NCBI GenBank assembly: GCA_031424795.1
Contig: JANPIC010000133.1
Span: 12,914 to 76,913, forward strand
Reading direction: 5' to 3'
Origin: Aalborgiella sp031424795
GTDB lineage: Bacteria; Pseudomonadota; Gammaproteobacteria; Burkholderiales; Burkholderiaceae_C
DNA length: 64,000 nucleotides
The translations under genes and the position numbers were made by a program. Under the pieces are notes generated by a model. It was not told the origin of the DNA. It saw only the letters and a program-made list of their open reading frames with translations, and did no database searches. The first letter of the stretch is position 1; the number at the start of each line of letters is the position of its first letter. Of the stretch, positions 34,378-43,244 are shown piece by piece.

Positions 34378-35148
34378 ATGAGCGATACAGTTCTCAAAGT
34401 TGCGGGTATTTCTAAGCGTTTTGGTGGTTTACAAGCCTTAAGCGATGTCGGCATCACCATAGAGCGCGGCATGGTTTATGGGCTGATTGGCCCTAACGGT
34501 GCAGGCAAAACCACATTTTTCAATGTCATCACTGGTTTGTACACGCCCGATAGCGGCACGTTTGAGTTGGCTGGCAAGCCTTATCAACCAACAGCGGTTC
34601 ACGAAGTGGCCAAGGCGGGTATTGCGCGCACATTTCAAAACATTCGTTTGTTTGCAGAGATGACAGCGTTAGAGAACGTCATGGTTGGTCGCCATATCCG
34701 CACACACTCCGGCTTGTTTGGTGCTATTTTCAGAACCAGTAGCTTCAAATCTGAAGAAAAAGCGATTGCCAAACGCGCGCAAGAGTTGCTAGATTATGTA
34801 GGCATTGGGCAGCTGGCGGACTACAAAGCGCGTACCTTGAGCTATGGTGACCAGCGCCGCTTAGAAATCGCCCGCGCTTTGGCGACCGATCCGCAATTGA
34901 TCGCCTTAGACGAACCCGCTGCGGGTATGAATGCCACTGAAAAAGTGCAACTTCGTGCCTTGATTGACAAAATTCGCCACGACAACCGCACCATTTTGCT
35001 GATCGAGCATGACGTGAAGTTGGTCATGGGCTTGTGCGATCGCATCACCGTGTTGGACTACGGCAAGCAAATCGCCGAAGGTACAGCCAACGAAGTACGG
35101 GCTAACGAAAAAGTGATCTCGGCCTATTTGGGCACAGGTGGACACTAA
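34378..35148 (+). CDS. livG: Branched-chain amino acid ABC transporter ATPase LivG
   Basis: A 256-residue ABC ATPase. Walker A is GPNGAGKTTFFN, the signature is LSYGDQRRLEIARALA (with LSYGD in place of LSGGQ, as usual for LivG), Walker B is LIALDEPAAGMN, and the H-loop is LLIEHDVKLVMGLCD. It works as a heterodimer with LivF on the LivH-LivM pore. A good AGGAG ribosome site precedes it. Confidence 0.96.
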   Translation: MSDTVLKVAGISKRFGGLQALSDVGITIERGMVYGLIGPNGAGKTTFFNVITGLYTPDSGTFELAGKPYQPTAVHEVAKAGIARTFQNIRLFAEMTALENVMVGRHIRTHSGLFGAIFRTSSFKSEEKAIAKRAQELLDYVGIGQLADYKARTLSYGDQRRLEIARALATDPQLIALDEPAAGMNATEKVQLRALIDKIRHDNRTILLIEHDVKLVMGLCDRITVLDYGKQIAEGTANEVRANEKVISAYLGTGGH

Positions 35149-35196
35149 GAGGTATGAAGTTGTCACGACGTGACACTGAGATTCAAGGAAACAAAC

Positions 35197-35913
35197 ATGG
35201 CAAATATTCTTCTCAAAGTAAGCGGACTCAAAGTGGGTTACGGCGGCATTCAGGCGGTTAAAGGGGTTGATTTTGAAGTGCACGAGGGCGAACTGGTCAC
35301 CTTGATCGGCTCCAACGGCGCTGGCAAAACCACCACCATGAAAGCCATCACCGGCGGTTTGCCGTTTACCGAGGGCGACATTCAGTACTTGGGTAAAAGT
35401 ATCAAAGGTCAAGGCGCTTGGGACTTGGTTCACCAAGGTCTAGCCATGGTTCCAGAAGGACGAGGCGTTTTCACCCGCATGACCATCTTGGAAAACTTGG
35501 CCATGGGCGCGTACATCCGCAACGACAAAGCTGAAATTGCAGCGGATGTGGACATGGTTTTTCAAACTTTCCCTCGCCTAAAAGAGCGCAAAGACCAGTT
35601 GGCCGGCACCATGAGCGGTGGCGAACAACAAATGCTAGCCATGGGCCGCGCCTTGATGAGCCGCCCGAAAGTGCTTTTGTTGGACGAGCCGTCGATGGGT
35701 TTATCGCCCATCATGGTCGATAAAATTTTTGAAGTCGTCAAAGACGTGTCATCCAAAGGTGTCACCGTTTTGCTCGTCGAACAAAACGCCAGCCGCGCCC
35801 TTGGCATTGCAGACCGTGGCTATGTGATGGATTCAGGCTTGATCACCATGAGTGGCGATGCGAAGATCATGTTGAACGATCCGAAGGTTCGTGAAGCGTA
35901 TTTGGGCGAATAA
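35197..35913 (+). CDS. livF: Branched-chain amino acid ABC transporter ATPase LivF
   Basis: A 238-residue ABC ATPase with Walker A GSNGAGKTTTMK, signature MSGGEQQMLAMGRALM, Walker B LLLDEPSMGLSP and the LivF-typical MVPEGRGVFTRMTILENLAM. ATG 35197 follows AAGGA and is preferred over the TTG/ACG-region upstream start at 35170. It closes the liv operon; a palindromic element follows before the convergent LysR gene. Confidence 0.96.
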   Translation: MANILLKVSGLKVGYGGIQAVKGVDFEVHEGELVTLIGSNGAGKTTTMKAITGGLPFTEGDIQYLGKSIKGQGAWDLVHQGLAMVPEGRGVFTRMTILENLAMGAYIRNDKAEIAADVDMVFQTFPRLKERKDQLAGTMSGGEQQMLAMGRALMSRPKVLLLDEPSMGLSPIMVDKIFEVVKDVSSKGVTVLLVEQNASRALGIADRGYVMDSGLITMSGDAKIMLNDPKVREAYLGE

Positions 35914-35947
35914 ATCACCTTAAATGATGCTAGATTTGCTATTTTTT

Positions 35948-36004
35948 GCTATAAATAATATAGCTGCTTAGGAAGTAAATACGCCGGCTAGAGGCGTATT
36001 TTTA
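35948..36004 (+). repeat. Intergenic palindromic element between livF and convergent LysR gene
   Basis: One of the best-preserved copies: GCTATAAATAATATAGC (six-base stem) then TGCTTAGGAAG and the large hairpin AAATACGCC-GGCTAGA-GGCGTATTT. It lies between two gene 3' ends and ends in a T-run, so it could terminate transcription. Confidence 0.95.
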
Positions 36005-36021
36005 GGCTTGAATCAAAACTT

Positions 36022-36945
36022 TTAAAACGCCGACCCCAATGGCGTGGCTTTGGCAAATTTAGCCACTAAAAAATCCACAAAAGCCCGAACACGCGCCGCT
36101 GTTTGGTGGCGTTGGGGGTAGATGGCGTAGATGTCGGCAGGCGGCGTTTGGTAGTTTTCCAGCACTTGTTTGAGTCTGCCGCTACGCATGTATTTGGCAA
36201 CGTCCCACTCCGCGCGCATCAGCAGGCCGTGGCCAGCCAAGGCCCAGTTCACAGCGATTTCGCCGTCGTTGGTGCTTAAATTACCCCTCACTTTGACGGT
36301 TTCTGTCTTAGCGCCTGCGCTGAGGTGCCAAGTACCGTAGGCTTCGTCGCCTTGGCGAATACCGATGCAGTTGTGCGCTGCCAATTCAGCGGGGGTTTTG
36401 GGCATACCATGTCGCTCTAAGTAGGCGGGGGCGGCACAAATCAATCGTCTGTTGGCGGCGATGCGTTTGGCAATCACGCGGTTGTCGGGCGGTTCGCCAA
36501 AACGAATGCACACGTCAAACACGTCTTCGCTCAAAAGCGGTGGGTTAACAGTCAGCTGCAATTGCACTTGTACGTCGGGCTGCATTTTGACGAATTCAGA
36601 AATCAGCGGCGCAATGTGGCTGCGGCCAAAGCCCAGCGTGGCATTCACGCGCAGCAAGCCTTTGGGGGCAGCCGTGCTGCTGGCGACTTGCTGCTCCATG
36701 TCGTCAATGTCCGCCAAGATGCGCCTAGCATGGGCGAGGTAGATTTCCCCCTCAGGTGTCAAACCGCTGCGCCGCGTGGTGCGAATGAGCAGCTGCACAC
36801 CCAGCCGTCCCTCTAGCAGCGCCAAGCGCTTGCTCACTGCAGGTTTTGAAATGCCCATTTCCCGTGCGGTGGCCGAAAAGCTGCCCGTTCTGGCCAACAA
36901 GCTGAAAAATGCCATTTCTGAAGGGGCAGATACGGGGGTAGACAT
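36022..36945 (-). CDS. LysR-family transcriptional regulator
   Basis: A 307-residue LysR protein of the CrgA/DmlR-like subgroup. The helix-turn-helix is in FFSLLARTGSFSATAREMGI and SKPAVSKRLALLEGRLGVQL; the effector domain includes RVNATLGFGRSHIAPLISEF and the subgroup segment DVCIRFGEPPDNRVIAKRIA. It is divergent from a tartrate/malate-type dehydrogenase gene with 172 bp between them containing a candidate operator, the classic arrangement for activating the neighbour. Effector is likely the dehydrogenase substrate. Confidence 0.92.
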   Translation of the reverse strand: MSTPVSAPSEMAFFSLLARTGSFSATAREMGISKPAVSKRLALLEGRLGVQLLIRTTRRSGLTPEGEIYLAHARRILADIDDMEQQVASSTAAPKGLLRVNATLGFGRSHIAPLISEFVKMQPDVQVQLQLTVNPPLLSEDVFDVCIRFGEPPDNRVIAKRIAANRRLICAAPAYLERHGMPKTPAELAAHNCIGIRQGDEAYGTWHLSAGAKTETVKVRGNLSTNDGEIAVNWALAGHGLLMRAEWDVAKYMRSGRLKQVLENYQTPPADIYAIYPQRHQTAARVRAFVDFLVAKFAKATPLGSAF

Positions 36946-36979
36946 GGGGTTGAATTATGACCAAAGAATACGGATTTGT

Positions 36980-37008
36980 TTGTTTTATTGTGCAGTCAAA
37001 GTAAACAA
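36980..37008. promoter_or_regulatory. Candidate LysR operator between regulator and dehydrogenase genes
   Basis: Imperfect dyad TTGTTTTATTG - TGCAGT - CAAAGTAAACAA, centred in the divergent intergenic region about 45 bp upstream of the LysR start and 110 bp upstream of the dehydrogenase start. Confidence 0.45.
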
Positions 37009-37117
37009 TGACTTCATTTTTGCATACTTCATTAAATTTTACAGTACCTAGAATTTGTGCCTGACAGCAACCGTCTAACCAATTTTTTAACCTGTATTTC
37101 TTTTTTTGAAAGTAAAC

Positions 37118-38182
37118 ATGAAAACCTACAAAATAGCATGCATCCCCGGCGACGGCATTGGCAAAGAAGTCGTTCCAGCGGGGCAAACAGTGCTGGAGGC
37201 GCTGGCGATAGCAAGCAACTCGTTCAAATTTGAATTTGAAAACTTCGGCTGGGGTGGTGACTGGTACCGTGCCCACGGTGAGATGATGCCGCAAAACGGC
37301 TTGGACGCCTTACGCAACAAAGACGCGATTTTGTTTGGCTCTGCGGGTGACCCAGACATTCCTGATCACATCACCCTATGGGGCCTGCGTTTGAAAATTT
37401 GCCAGGGTTTTGACCAATACGCCAACGTGCGTCCCACACGCATTTTGCCCGGCATTGATGGTCCGCTGAAAAAGTGCAAACCAGAAGACCTGAACTGGGT
37501 CATCGTGCGTGAAAACTCAGAAGGTGAATACTCTGGCGTGGGCGGTCGTGTGCACCAAGGCCACCCGACAGAAGCGGCGACCGACGTTTGCATGATGACG
37601 CGTGCCGGTGTGGAGCGCATCATGCGCTTCGCCTTCAAACTGGCCGAATCACGCCCACGCAAGCTACTTACCGTGGTGACCAAATCCAACGCACAGCGCC
37701 ACGCCATGGTGATGTGGGACGAAATTGCATTGCAAATAAGTAAAGAATTCCCTGCTGTGACGTGGGACAAGGTGCTCGTAGATGCGGCGACTGACCGCAT
37801 GGTCAACCGCCCAGCCACGTTGGACACCCTTGTAGCGACCAATTTGCATGCTGATATTTTGAGCGATTTGGCTGCCGCACTCGCCGGCAGCCTAGGCATT
37901 GCACCAACTGGCAATATCGACCCAGAACGCCGCTACCCTAGCATGTTTGAGCCGATTCACGGCTCAGCTTTTGACATCATGGGCAAAGGTTTGGCCAACC
38001 CCGTTGGCACGTTTTGGAGCTGTGTGATGCTGCTAGAGCATTTGGGCGAAGCGGCAGCCGCTAAGAAGCTTATGGCTGTGATTGAACAAATCACGGCTGA
38101 CAAGAGTTTGCACACCGGAGACCTAGGTGGCAAAGCTACAACCGCGCAAGTCACGGCGGCTGTGGTGCAAGGTCTGAAGTAA
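37118..38182 (+). CDS. Tartrate dehydrogenase / D-malate dehydrogenase (decarboxylating)
   Basis: A 354-residue isopropylmalate-dehydrogenase-like enzyme that oxidises tartrate or D-malate with NAD, the latter with loss of CO2 to pyruvate. The chain has YKIACIPGDGIGKEVVPAGQ, DAILFGSAGDPDIPDH, VRENSEGEYSGVGGRVHQGH (substrate loop of the TDH/DmlA type) and SLGIAPTGNIDPERRYPSMF with EPIHGSAFDIMGKGLANP. ATG 37118 is preferred to TTG 37106. The LysR gene diverges upstream and a Bug receptor follows by 34 bp, suggesting uptake and use of a hydroxy-dicarboxylate. Confidence 0.9.
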   Translation: MKTYKIACIPGDGIGKEVVPAGQTVLEALAIASNSFKFEFENFGWGGDWYRAHGEMMPQNGLDALRNKDAILFGSAGDPDIPDHITLWGLRLKICQGFDQYANVRPTRILPGIDGPLKKCKPEDLNWVIVRENSEGEYSGVGGRVHQGHPTEAATDVCMMTRAGVERIMRFAFKLAESRPRKLLTVVTKSNAQRHAMVMWDEIALQISKEFPAVTWDKVLVDAATDRMVNRPATLDTLVATNLHADILSDLAAALAGSLGIAPTGNIDPERRYPSMFEPIHGSAFDIMGKGLANPVGTFWSCVMLLEHLGEAAAAKKLMAVIEQITADKSLHTGDLGGKATTAQVTAAVVQGLK

Positions 38183-38216
38183 TCATAAAACCCCGTATTT
38201 TTAAAGGAGACAAAAC

Positions 38217-39176
38217 ATGAAAAAACTACTCAATTTCCTGCTGGTAGCCTTAGCTGCCACCACTGCGACAGGCATGGCGCAAGCACAAGCCTGCCCCGAC
38301 AAAAACTACCTGTACTACCAAGCTTTCCCACCAGGTGGCGAGTCTGACCTCTCAGCTCGTCACCAGCAAATTGTGATGAAGAAGAAATGCCCCGCCATTG
38401 ACACCATCATCCAATACAAAGCCGGTGCAGGCGGCGCATTGATGTGGGGGCAAATGAACCAGCTGCCAGGAGATGGACTCAATATCGTGGGCGTGAATCT
38501 GCCACATATTGTTTTCCAACCCTTGGAAGGGCAAGTGCAATACAAAACAGCAGATATCACCCCCGTTTTCTGGTTTCACTACACCCCAGACATCTTGGTT
38601 GTTCCAGAGAAAAGTCCCATCAAAACCTTTGCAGATTTGGTCAAAGCTGCTAAAGCCACACCCGACAAAATCAGTTTGGGTGGCTCAGGCTTGAATTCAG
38701 CCAACCATGCAGCGCATGAGCGTATGAATGCCGAGTTTGGCATTAAAACCGTCTATATCCCCTACAAAGGCACGGGCGACATGTCCACAGCCGTGCTGGG
38801 CTCGCAAGTTGACGGGGCGATGACCTACACCCCCTTTGCCATCGCGAACAAAGGTCGTGTACGCGCACTAGCCGTTGCTATGGAAAAACGCCACCCTTTG
38901 CTGCCAGAAGTTCCAACTTTCAAAGAACTGGGTGTGAACTGGGTGGATGGTGCCTATCGTGGCATTGGTGTACCTAAATCCACGCCGCCAGAAGCTCGCA
39001 AGCGCATCTCTGACCATTGGGCTGCATTAAACAGCGATCCTGAAATGATAACCCTAGCAGCCAAGAGCGGTTTTGAGCTGGTCAATGTTGGTGTGGACAA
39101 AATGGACGCCTTTATGGCGGAGAAAACCAAGCTTTACACAGAATCTGCAAAGCGACTAGATTTCAGCAAGAAGTAA
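38217..39176 (+). CDS. Bug-family substrate-binding protein
   Basis: A 319-residue periplasmic receptor with signal peptide ending MAQAQA (about residues 1-23). The ligand loop is FPPGGESDLSARHQQIVMKK, a variant of the usual PGGxxD, and two cysteines (CPDKN and KKCPAID) may form a disulfide. Further on are YIPYKGTGDMSTAVLGSQVD and KELGVNWVDGAYRGIGVP. It has a strong AAAGGAG ribosome site and is probably cotranscribed with the tartrate/malate dehydrogenase gene, so a dicarboxylate ligand is likely. The sequence is more distant from the two other Bug proteins here than they are from each other. Confidence 0.88.
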   Translation: MKKLLNFLLVALAATTATGMAQAQACPDKNYLYYQAFPPGGESDLSARHQQIVMKKKCPAIDTIIQYKAGAGGALMWGQMNQLPGDGLNIVGVNLPHIVFQPLEGQVQYKTADITPVFWFHYTPDILVVPEKSPIKTFADLVKAAKATPDKISLGGSGLNSANHAAHERMNAEFGIKTVYIPYKGTGDMSTAVLGSQVDGAMTYTPFAIANKGRVRALAVAMEKRHPLLPEVPTFKELGVNWVDGAYRGIGVPKSTPPEARKRISDHWAALNSDPEMITLAAKSGFELVNVGVDKMDAFMAEKTKLYTESAKRLDFSKK

Positions 39177-39181
39177 TTTTA

Positions 39182-39250
39182 GCTATAAACAATATAGCTA
39201 TTTAGGCAATAAATACGCCGACTAGAGTCTGATTTCATGCTCTAGCCGGT
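39182..39250 (+). repeat. Intergenic palindromic element between Bug gene and ppc, with partial second copy
   Basis: GCTATAAACAATATAGC, TATTTAGGCAATAAATACG and CCGACTAGAG form small hairpin plus left arm; the right arm is degraded. Twelve bases later GCTCTAGCCGG (39239-39250) looks like the start of a reversed second copy. It lies between two convergent genes. Confidence 0.85.
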
Positions 39251-39260
39251 TCTTTACATG

Positions 39261-42107
39261 CTAGCCCGTATTCCGCAACCCAGCCGCAATCCCGTTGATG
39301 GAAATATGAATCCCGCGCTGTACCCGCTCGTCGGATTGGCCTGCGCGGTAACGGCGTACCAGCTCGACTTGCAGGTGGTGCAGGGGATCAATGTAGGGGA
39401 AGCGGTGGCGGATGGAGCGTTGCAGCGCAGCGTTGTTCGTCAGGCGTTGTTTGTCGCCGGTGATCAGTTGCAGCGCTGTGACCGTCAAATGCCATTCGGT
39501 TTCAATGCGGTTGAATATCTTCTTGCGCAAGGCGGCATCGGTGACCAATTCGGCGTATCTGGACGCCAAAGCCAAATCGCTTTTCGCCAAAACCATGTCG
39601 ATATTGCTCAGCAGGGTGCGGAAAAATGGCCAGTCTTTGACCATTTTTTGCAGCAAGGCGAGCTGTTTCTTGGATTCTGCTGGCGATTGATCGGCATGTA
39701 AAAACGTATGAACCGCAGAGCCAAAGCCGTACCAACCCGGCAGGGTTAAACGGCACTGTCCCCAGCTGAATCCCCAGGGAATAGCGCGTAAATCTTCAAT
39801 TTTTTGCGACGCTTTGCGCGACGCAGGCCGTGAGCCCAAGTTCAGTTCAGCAATTTCTCGCAGTGGGGTGGACTGGAAGAAGTAATCCGTAAAACCGGGT
39901 GTTTCGTACACCAAAGCACGGTAAGCCGCCATGCTGGACAACGACAAACTCGCAGCGGTTTCTAAAAACTTGGCACTTGCAGACTTTGTGGGCTGCAGCA
40001 AGGTGGCCTCCAAGGTGGCAGCAACCAAGGTTTCTAAATTGCGACGGCCAATTTCAGGGTTGGCGTATTTAGAGCCAATCACCTCGCCTTGCTCGGTCAG
40101 GCGAATCTGGCCACGCACGGTGCCGGGTGGTTGCGCCAAAATGGCTTGGTAGCTTGGACCACCGCCACGCCCCACTGTGCCGCCACGGCCGTGGAACATG
40201 CGCAGCTGGATGCCGTGCGAGGCGGCGAGTTCATCAAACAGTTCTACCAGCGCAATCTCCGCCCGGTACAGCTCCCAGTTGCTGGTGAAAATGCCACCGT
40301 CTTTGTTGCTGTCAGAGTAGCCCAGCATGATGTCTTGCTCGCCACCGCTGCGTTGCACTTGCTGCGCCACGCCCGTCAAAGCGTAAAACTCGCGCATGAT
40401 GGGGGCGGCGTTGCGCAGGTCTTCGATGGTTTCAAAGAGTGGCACGACGATCAAATCATGGCTGGCTTGCTTGTCCAGCGTGCCATGCATCAAACCGACT
40501 TCTTTTTGCAACAACAAGACTTCCAGCAAATCGCTGACGGTTTCTGTGTGGCTGATGATGTAGTGGCGAATGGCGTGGTGGCCGTAACGTTGGCGCATGG
40601 CTTTGGCGGCTTCAAAAATAGCCAATTCACCCTGGGTGTGGTCTGAATAAGTGGCATCCAAAACGCGCAAAGGCCGCGCGTCGCTGAGCAGTTTAACCAG
40701 CAGGCTGCGTTTGGCTTGTTCGTCCAAGCTTGAATAATTGCCCTCTAAACGCGCTACGGCCAGCAGTTCAGCGACGACTTCTTCATGCTTGTCAGAACTT
40801 TGGCGCAAATCTACCGTGGCTAAGTGAAAGCCAAAGACTTCAACAGCGCGAATCAAGGGGTGCAAACGTTGGCTGCTTAGCGCTTGACCGTGGTTGTCTT
40901 GCAGTGAGGCTTGAATCGTGCGCAAGTCGGCTAAAAAATCTTCAGCCTGTTTGTAGGGGTTTTGCGGTGAAACGGCGTGGCGCGCCGCGTCGCCGCCTGT
41001 CATTTCCTTTAAATTCGCAGCCAAACGGGCATACACGCCCGTCAAAGCGCGGCGATAGGGCTCATCTTTGCGGTGTTCGTTGGTGTCGGGTGATTGTTCG
41101 GCCAAAGCTTTCATGGGCTCAGACAAAGGCACCAAAATTGACGACATCGACAACTCAGAGCCTAAAAAATGCACTTCTGTCAAATAAAACCGCAGCACCA
41201 TCTCGGCCTGACGGCGCAGGGCATATTGCAGGGTTTGGGCGCTGACATTGGGGTTGCCATCGCGGTCGCCGCCAATCCATTGCCCCATGCGTAAAAAGCT
41301 GTGCACGGGTTGGTTGCCCAAGGATTGCTCAAGCTCTGCATACAGTTTGGGAATTTCGCGCAAAAACGTGGATTCGTAATAGCTCAGCGAGTTTTCAATC
41401 TCATCCATCACGGTGAGCTTGGAGTAGCGCAGCAATCGCGTTTGCCACAGCTGCATCACGCGGGCGCGCAGCTGTAATTCGTTGGCGCTCAACTCTTTGG
41501 GTGTCAGGGCATCCTTACTGCTGCCGTTGGCCAAACTGCGCATTTTGATGTCATCACGCGCGGTGAGCAGCTGGGCAATGTCGCGCTCCGCATCCAAAAT
41601 GCTTTTGCGCTGCACCTCGGTCGGGTGCGCTGTCAACACAGGGGAAACGTGGCTTTTGGCCAAAGTTTGCGAGATGGTTTTGGGCGTGATGCCCGCCCAG
41701 CGCAGGCGCGCCAAGGCCACTTCAATGCTGCCTTCTTGCGTGTCGCCCACGCGCTCGTGCACCTCGCGGCGGCGAATGTGGTGTCTGTCTTCCGCCAAAT
41801 TGGCCAAATGGCTGAAGTAGGTGAAAGCACGAATCACGCTGACCGTTTGGTCACCCGACAAGCCTTTGAGCAGCTTTTTGAGCGCTTTGTCGGCTGTATG
41901 GTCCTCATCGCGCCTAAAAGCGACTGACAATTTACGGATTTGCTCGATCAACTCGTACGCGGCAGCGCCTTCTTGCTCCCGAATCACATCGCCTAAAATT
42001 CGTCCTAGCAACCGAATATCTTCGACCAAAGGCCGTTCATTCAGTTTTTGCTTGGACAGAGATTGAGATTTCGGAGATTCCGTTATTTTTAGGGTTTGAG
42101 TTTTCAT
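39261..42107 (-). CDS. ppc: Phosphoenolpyruvate carboxylase
   Basis: Ppc carboxylates phosphoenolpyruvate to oxaloacetate to refill the citric acid cycle. The 948-residue protein has LTAHPTEVQRKSILD (catalytic His), GGDRDGNPNVSA, GYSDSNKDGGIFTSNW, the essential loop FHGRGGTVGRGGGP and the C-terminal INGIAAGLRNTG. ATG 42107 is chosen; an ATG at 42128 would add seven residues. It is divergent from hemC, a common Burkholderiales arrangement. Confidence 0.96.
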   Translation of the reverse strand: MKTQTLKITESPKSQSLSKQKLNERPLVEDIRLLGRILGDVIREQEGAAAYELIEQIRKLSVAFRRDEDHTADKALKKLLKGLSGDQTVSVIRAFTYFSHLANLAEDRHHIRRREVHERVGDTQEGSIEVALARLRWAGITPKTISQTLAKSHVSPVLTAHPTEVQRKSILDAERDIAQLLTARDDIKMRSLANGSSKDALTPKELSANELQLRARVMQLWQTRLLRYSKLTVMDEIENSLSYYESTFLREIPKLYAELEQSLGNQPVHSFLRMGQWIGGDRDGNPNVSAQTLQYALRRQAEMVLRFYLTEVHFLGSELSMSSILVPLSEPMKALAEQSPDTNEHRKDEPYRRALTGVYARLAANLKEMTGGDAARHAVSPQNPYKQAEDFLADLRTIQASLQDNHGQALSSQRLHPLIRAVEVFGFHLATVDLRQSSDKHEEVVAELLAVARLEGNYSSLDEQAKRSLLVKLLSDARPLRVLDATYSDHTQGELAIFEAAKAMRQRYGHHAIRHYIISHTETVSDLLEVLLLQKEVGLMHGTLDKQASHDLIVVPLFETIEDLRNAAPIMREFYALTGVAQQVQRSGGEQDIMLGYSDSNKDGGIFTSNWELYRAEIALVELFDELAASHGIQLRMFHGRGGTVGRGGGPSYQAILAQPPGTVRGQIRLTEQGEVIGSKYANPEIGRRNLETLVAATLEATLLQPTKSASAKFLETAASLSLSSMAAYRALVYETPGFTDYFFQSTPLREIAELNLGSRPASRKASQKIEDLRAIPWGFSWGQCRLTLPGWYGFGSAVHTFLHADQSPAESKKQLALLQKMVKDWPFFRTLLSNIDMVLAKSDLALASRYAELVTDAALRKKIFNRIETEWHLTVTALQLITGDKQRLTNNAALQRSIRHRFPYIDPLHHLQVELVRRYRAGQSDERVQRGIHISINGIAAGLRNTG

Positions 42108-42197
42108 GGTTGTTGTACATGCTAGCATCAAAACTAAGCTGTATTTACCTGTAGATTACCAATGAGTTCCCAATATAAAAACAAATAAAAGCAAAAA

Positions 42198-43175
42198 ATG
42201 CCGAACACAAGTCAACAACCGTTATTGAATATCACCATCGCCACCCGTGAAAGCCGTCTCGCCCTGTGGCAGGCCGAGCATGTGAAAGCCTTGTTAGAAG
42301 CGCGTGGCCACCGCGTGAAACTGCTGGGCATGACAACGATGGGTGACCAAATCTTAGACCGCTCGCTCAGTAAAGTGGGCGGTAAAGGGCTGTTTGTCAA
42401 AGAGCTGGAAACCGCTTTAGACGATGGCTCGGCAGACATTGCCGTGCATTCGCTCAAAGACGTGCCTATGGATTTGCCAGACGGCTTCGCCCTAGCCTGT
42501 GTAATGGAACGTGAAGACCCGCGTGATGCTTTTGTCTCCAATAATTACGCCAATTTAGCCGCTTTGCCGTTGGGTGCAACCGTAGGCACATCCAGCCTAC
42601 GCCGCGTTGTGTTGCTCAAAGCGCTGCGGCCTGATGTGAAGATTGTTCCCCTGCGTGGCAACTTGGACACTCGCTTGCGCAAGCTGGACGAAGGTCAGTT
42701 TGATGCCATTATTTTGGCCGTTGCAGGGCTGAAACGTCTTGGCTTAGCCCTACGCATTCGTGCCGTTTTTGAGACGACAGAAATGCTGCCGGCCGCTGGG
42801 CAAGGTGCTTTGGGCATTGAAATCAAAGCAGATCGGGCTGATTTGGTTGCTGCATTGGCACCATTGGCGTATTTGCCGACGTGGATGGCTGTTTCTGCTG
42901 AGCGGGCCGTCAGCCGCGCCATGGGTGGCAGTTGTTCTATGCCTTTGGCAGCGCATGCCGTGTGGGATGGGGCGCAATTGCGACTCAATGCGGCTTGGGG
43001 TGAGCCTGAAGAGGACAAAACATCAGCAGCTAACGAAACAAGCGAGTTGGTCACAGCAAGCTCAAGCCATGCTGCGGCCGATATTGATGCGGCTACTGCG
43101 ATGGGCGAGGAGGTTGCCGCAAAATTGCTCGCCAATGGTGCACGGAAATACACCAAGTTAGTTGGCGATGAGTAA
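42198..43175 (+). CDS. hemC: Porphobilinogen deaminase (hydroxymethylbilane synthase)
   Basis: HemC links four porphobilinogens into hydroxymethylbilane. The 325-residue protein has IATRESRLALWQAEHVKALL, HSLKDVPMDLPDGF, GTSSLRRVVLLKALRPDV, RGNLDTRLRKLDEGQFDAII and the dipyrromethane-cofactor cysteine in GGSCSMPLAAHAVW. An Ala/Ser/Glu-rich stretch (EDKTSAANETSELVTASS) sits in the C-terminal domain and makes it slightly long. It begins the hemCDXY cluster. Confidence 0.96.
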   Translation: MPNTSQQPLLNITIATRESRLALWQAEHVKALLEARGHRVKLLGMTTMGDQILDRSLSKVGGKGLFVKELETALDDGSADIAVHSLKDVPMDLPDGFALACVMEREDPRDAFVSNNYANLAALPLGATVGTSSLRRVVLLKALRPDVKIVPLRGNLDTRLRKLDEGQFDAIILAVAGLKRLGLALRIRAVFETTEMLPAAGQGALGIEIKADRADLVAALAPLAYLPTWMAVSAERAVSRAMGGSCSMPLAAHAVWDGAQLRLNAAWGEPEEDKTSAANETSELVTASSSHAAADIDAATAMGEEVAAKLLANGARKYTKLVGDE

Positions 43176-43184
43176 ATCCCCCCT

Positions 43185-43207
43185 AGCCCCCCTTTTTCAA
43201 AGTGGGG
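43185..43207. repeat. G+C-rich hairpin between hemC and hemD
   Basis: CCCCCCTTT-TTC-AAAGTGGGG forms a nine-base stem with one mismatch in the 69-bp gap between hemC and hemD. It could attenuate or stabilise the hemC transcript, or be a fragment of another interspersed repeat. Confidence 0.5.
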
Positions 43208-43244
43208 AACAAGAGTTAAAGCAATACTTAGTTGGGGTTTTAAC

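Noticed and set aside
40089..40646. Open frames on the plus strand across ppc
   Set aside because: ppc is unambiguous on the minus strand over the whole span.
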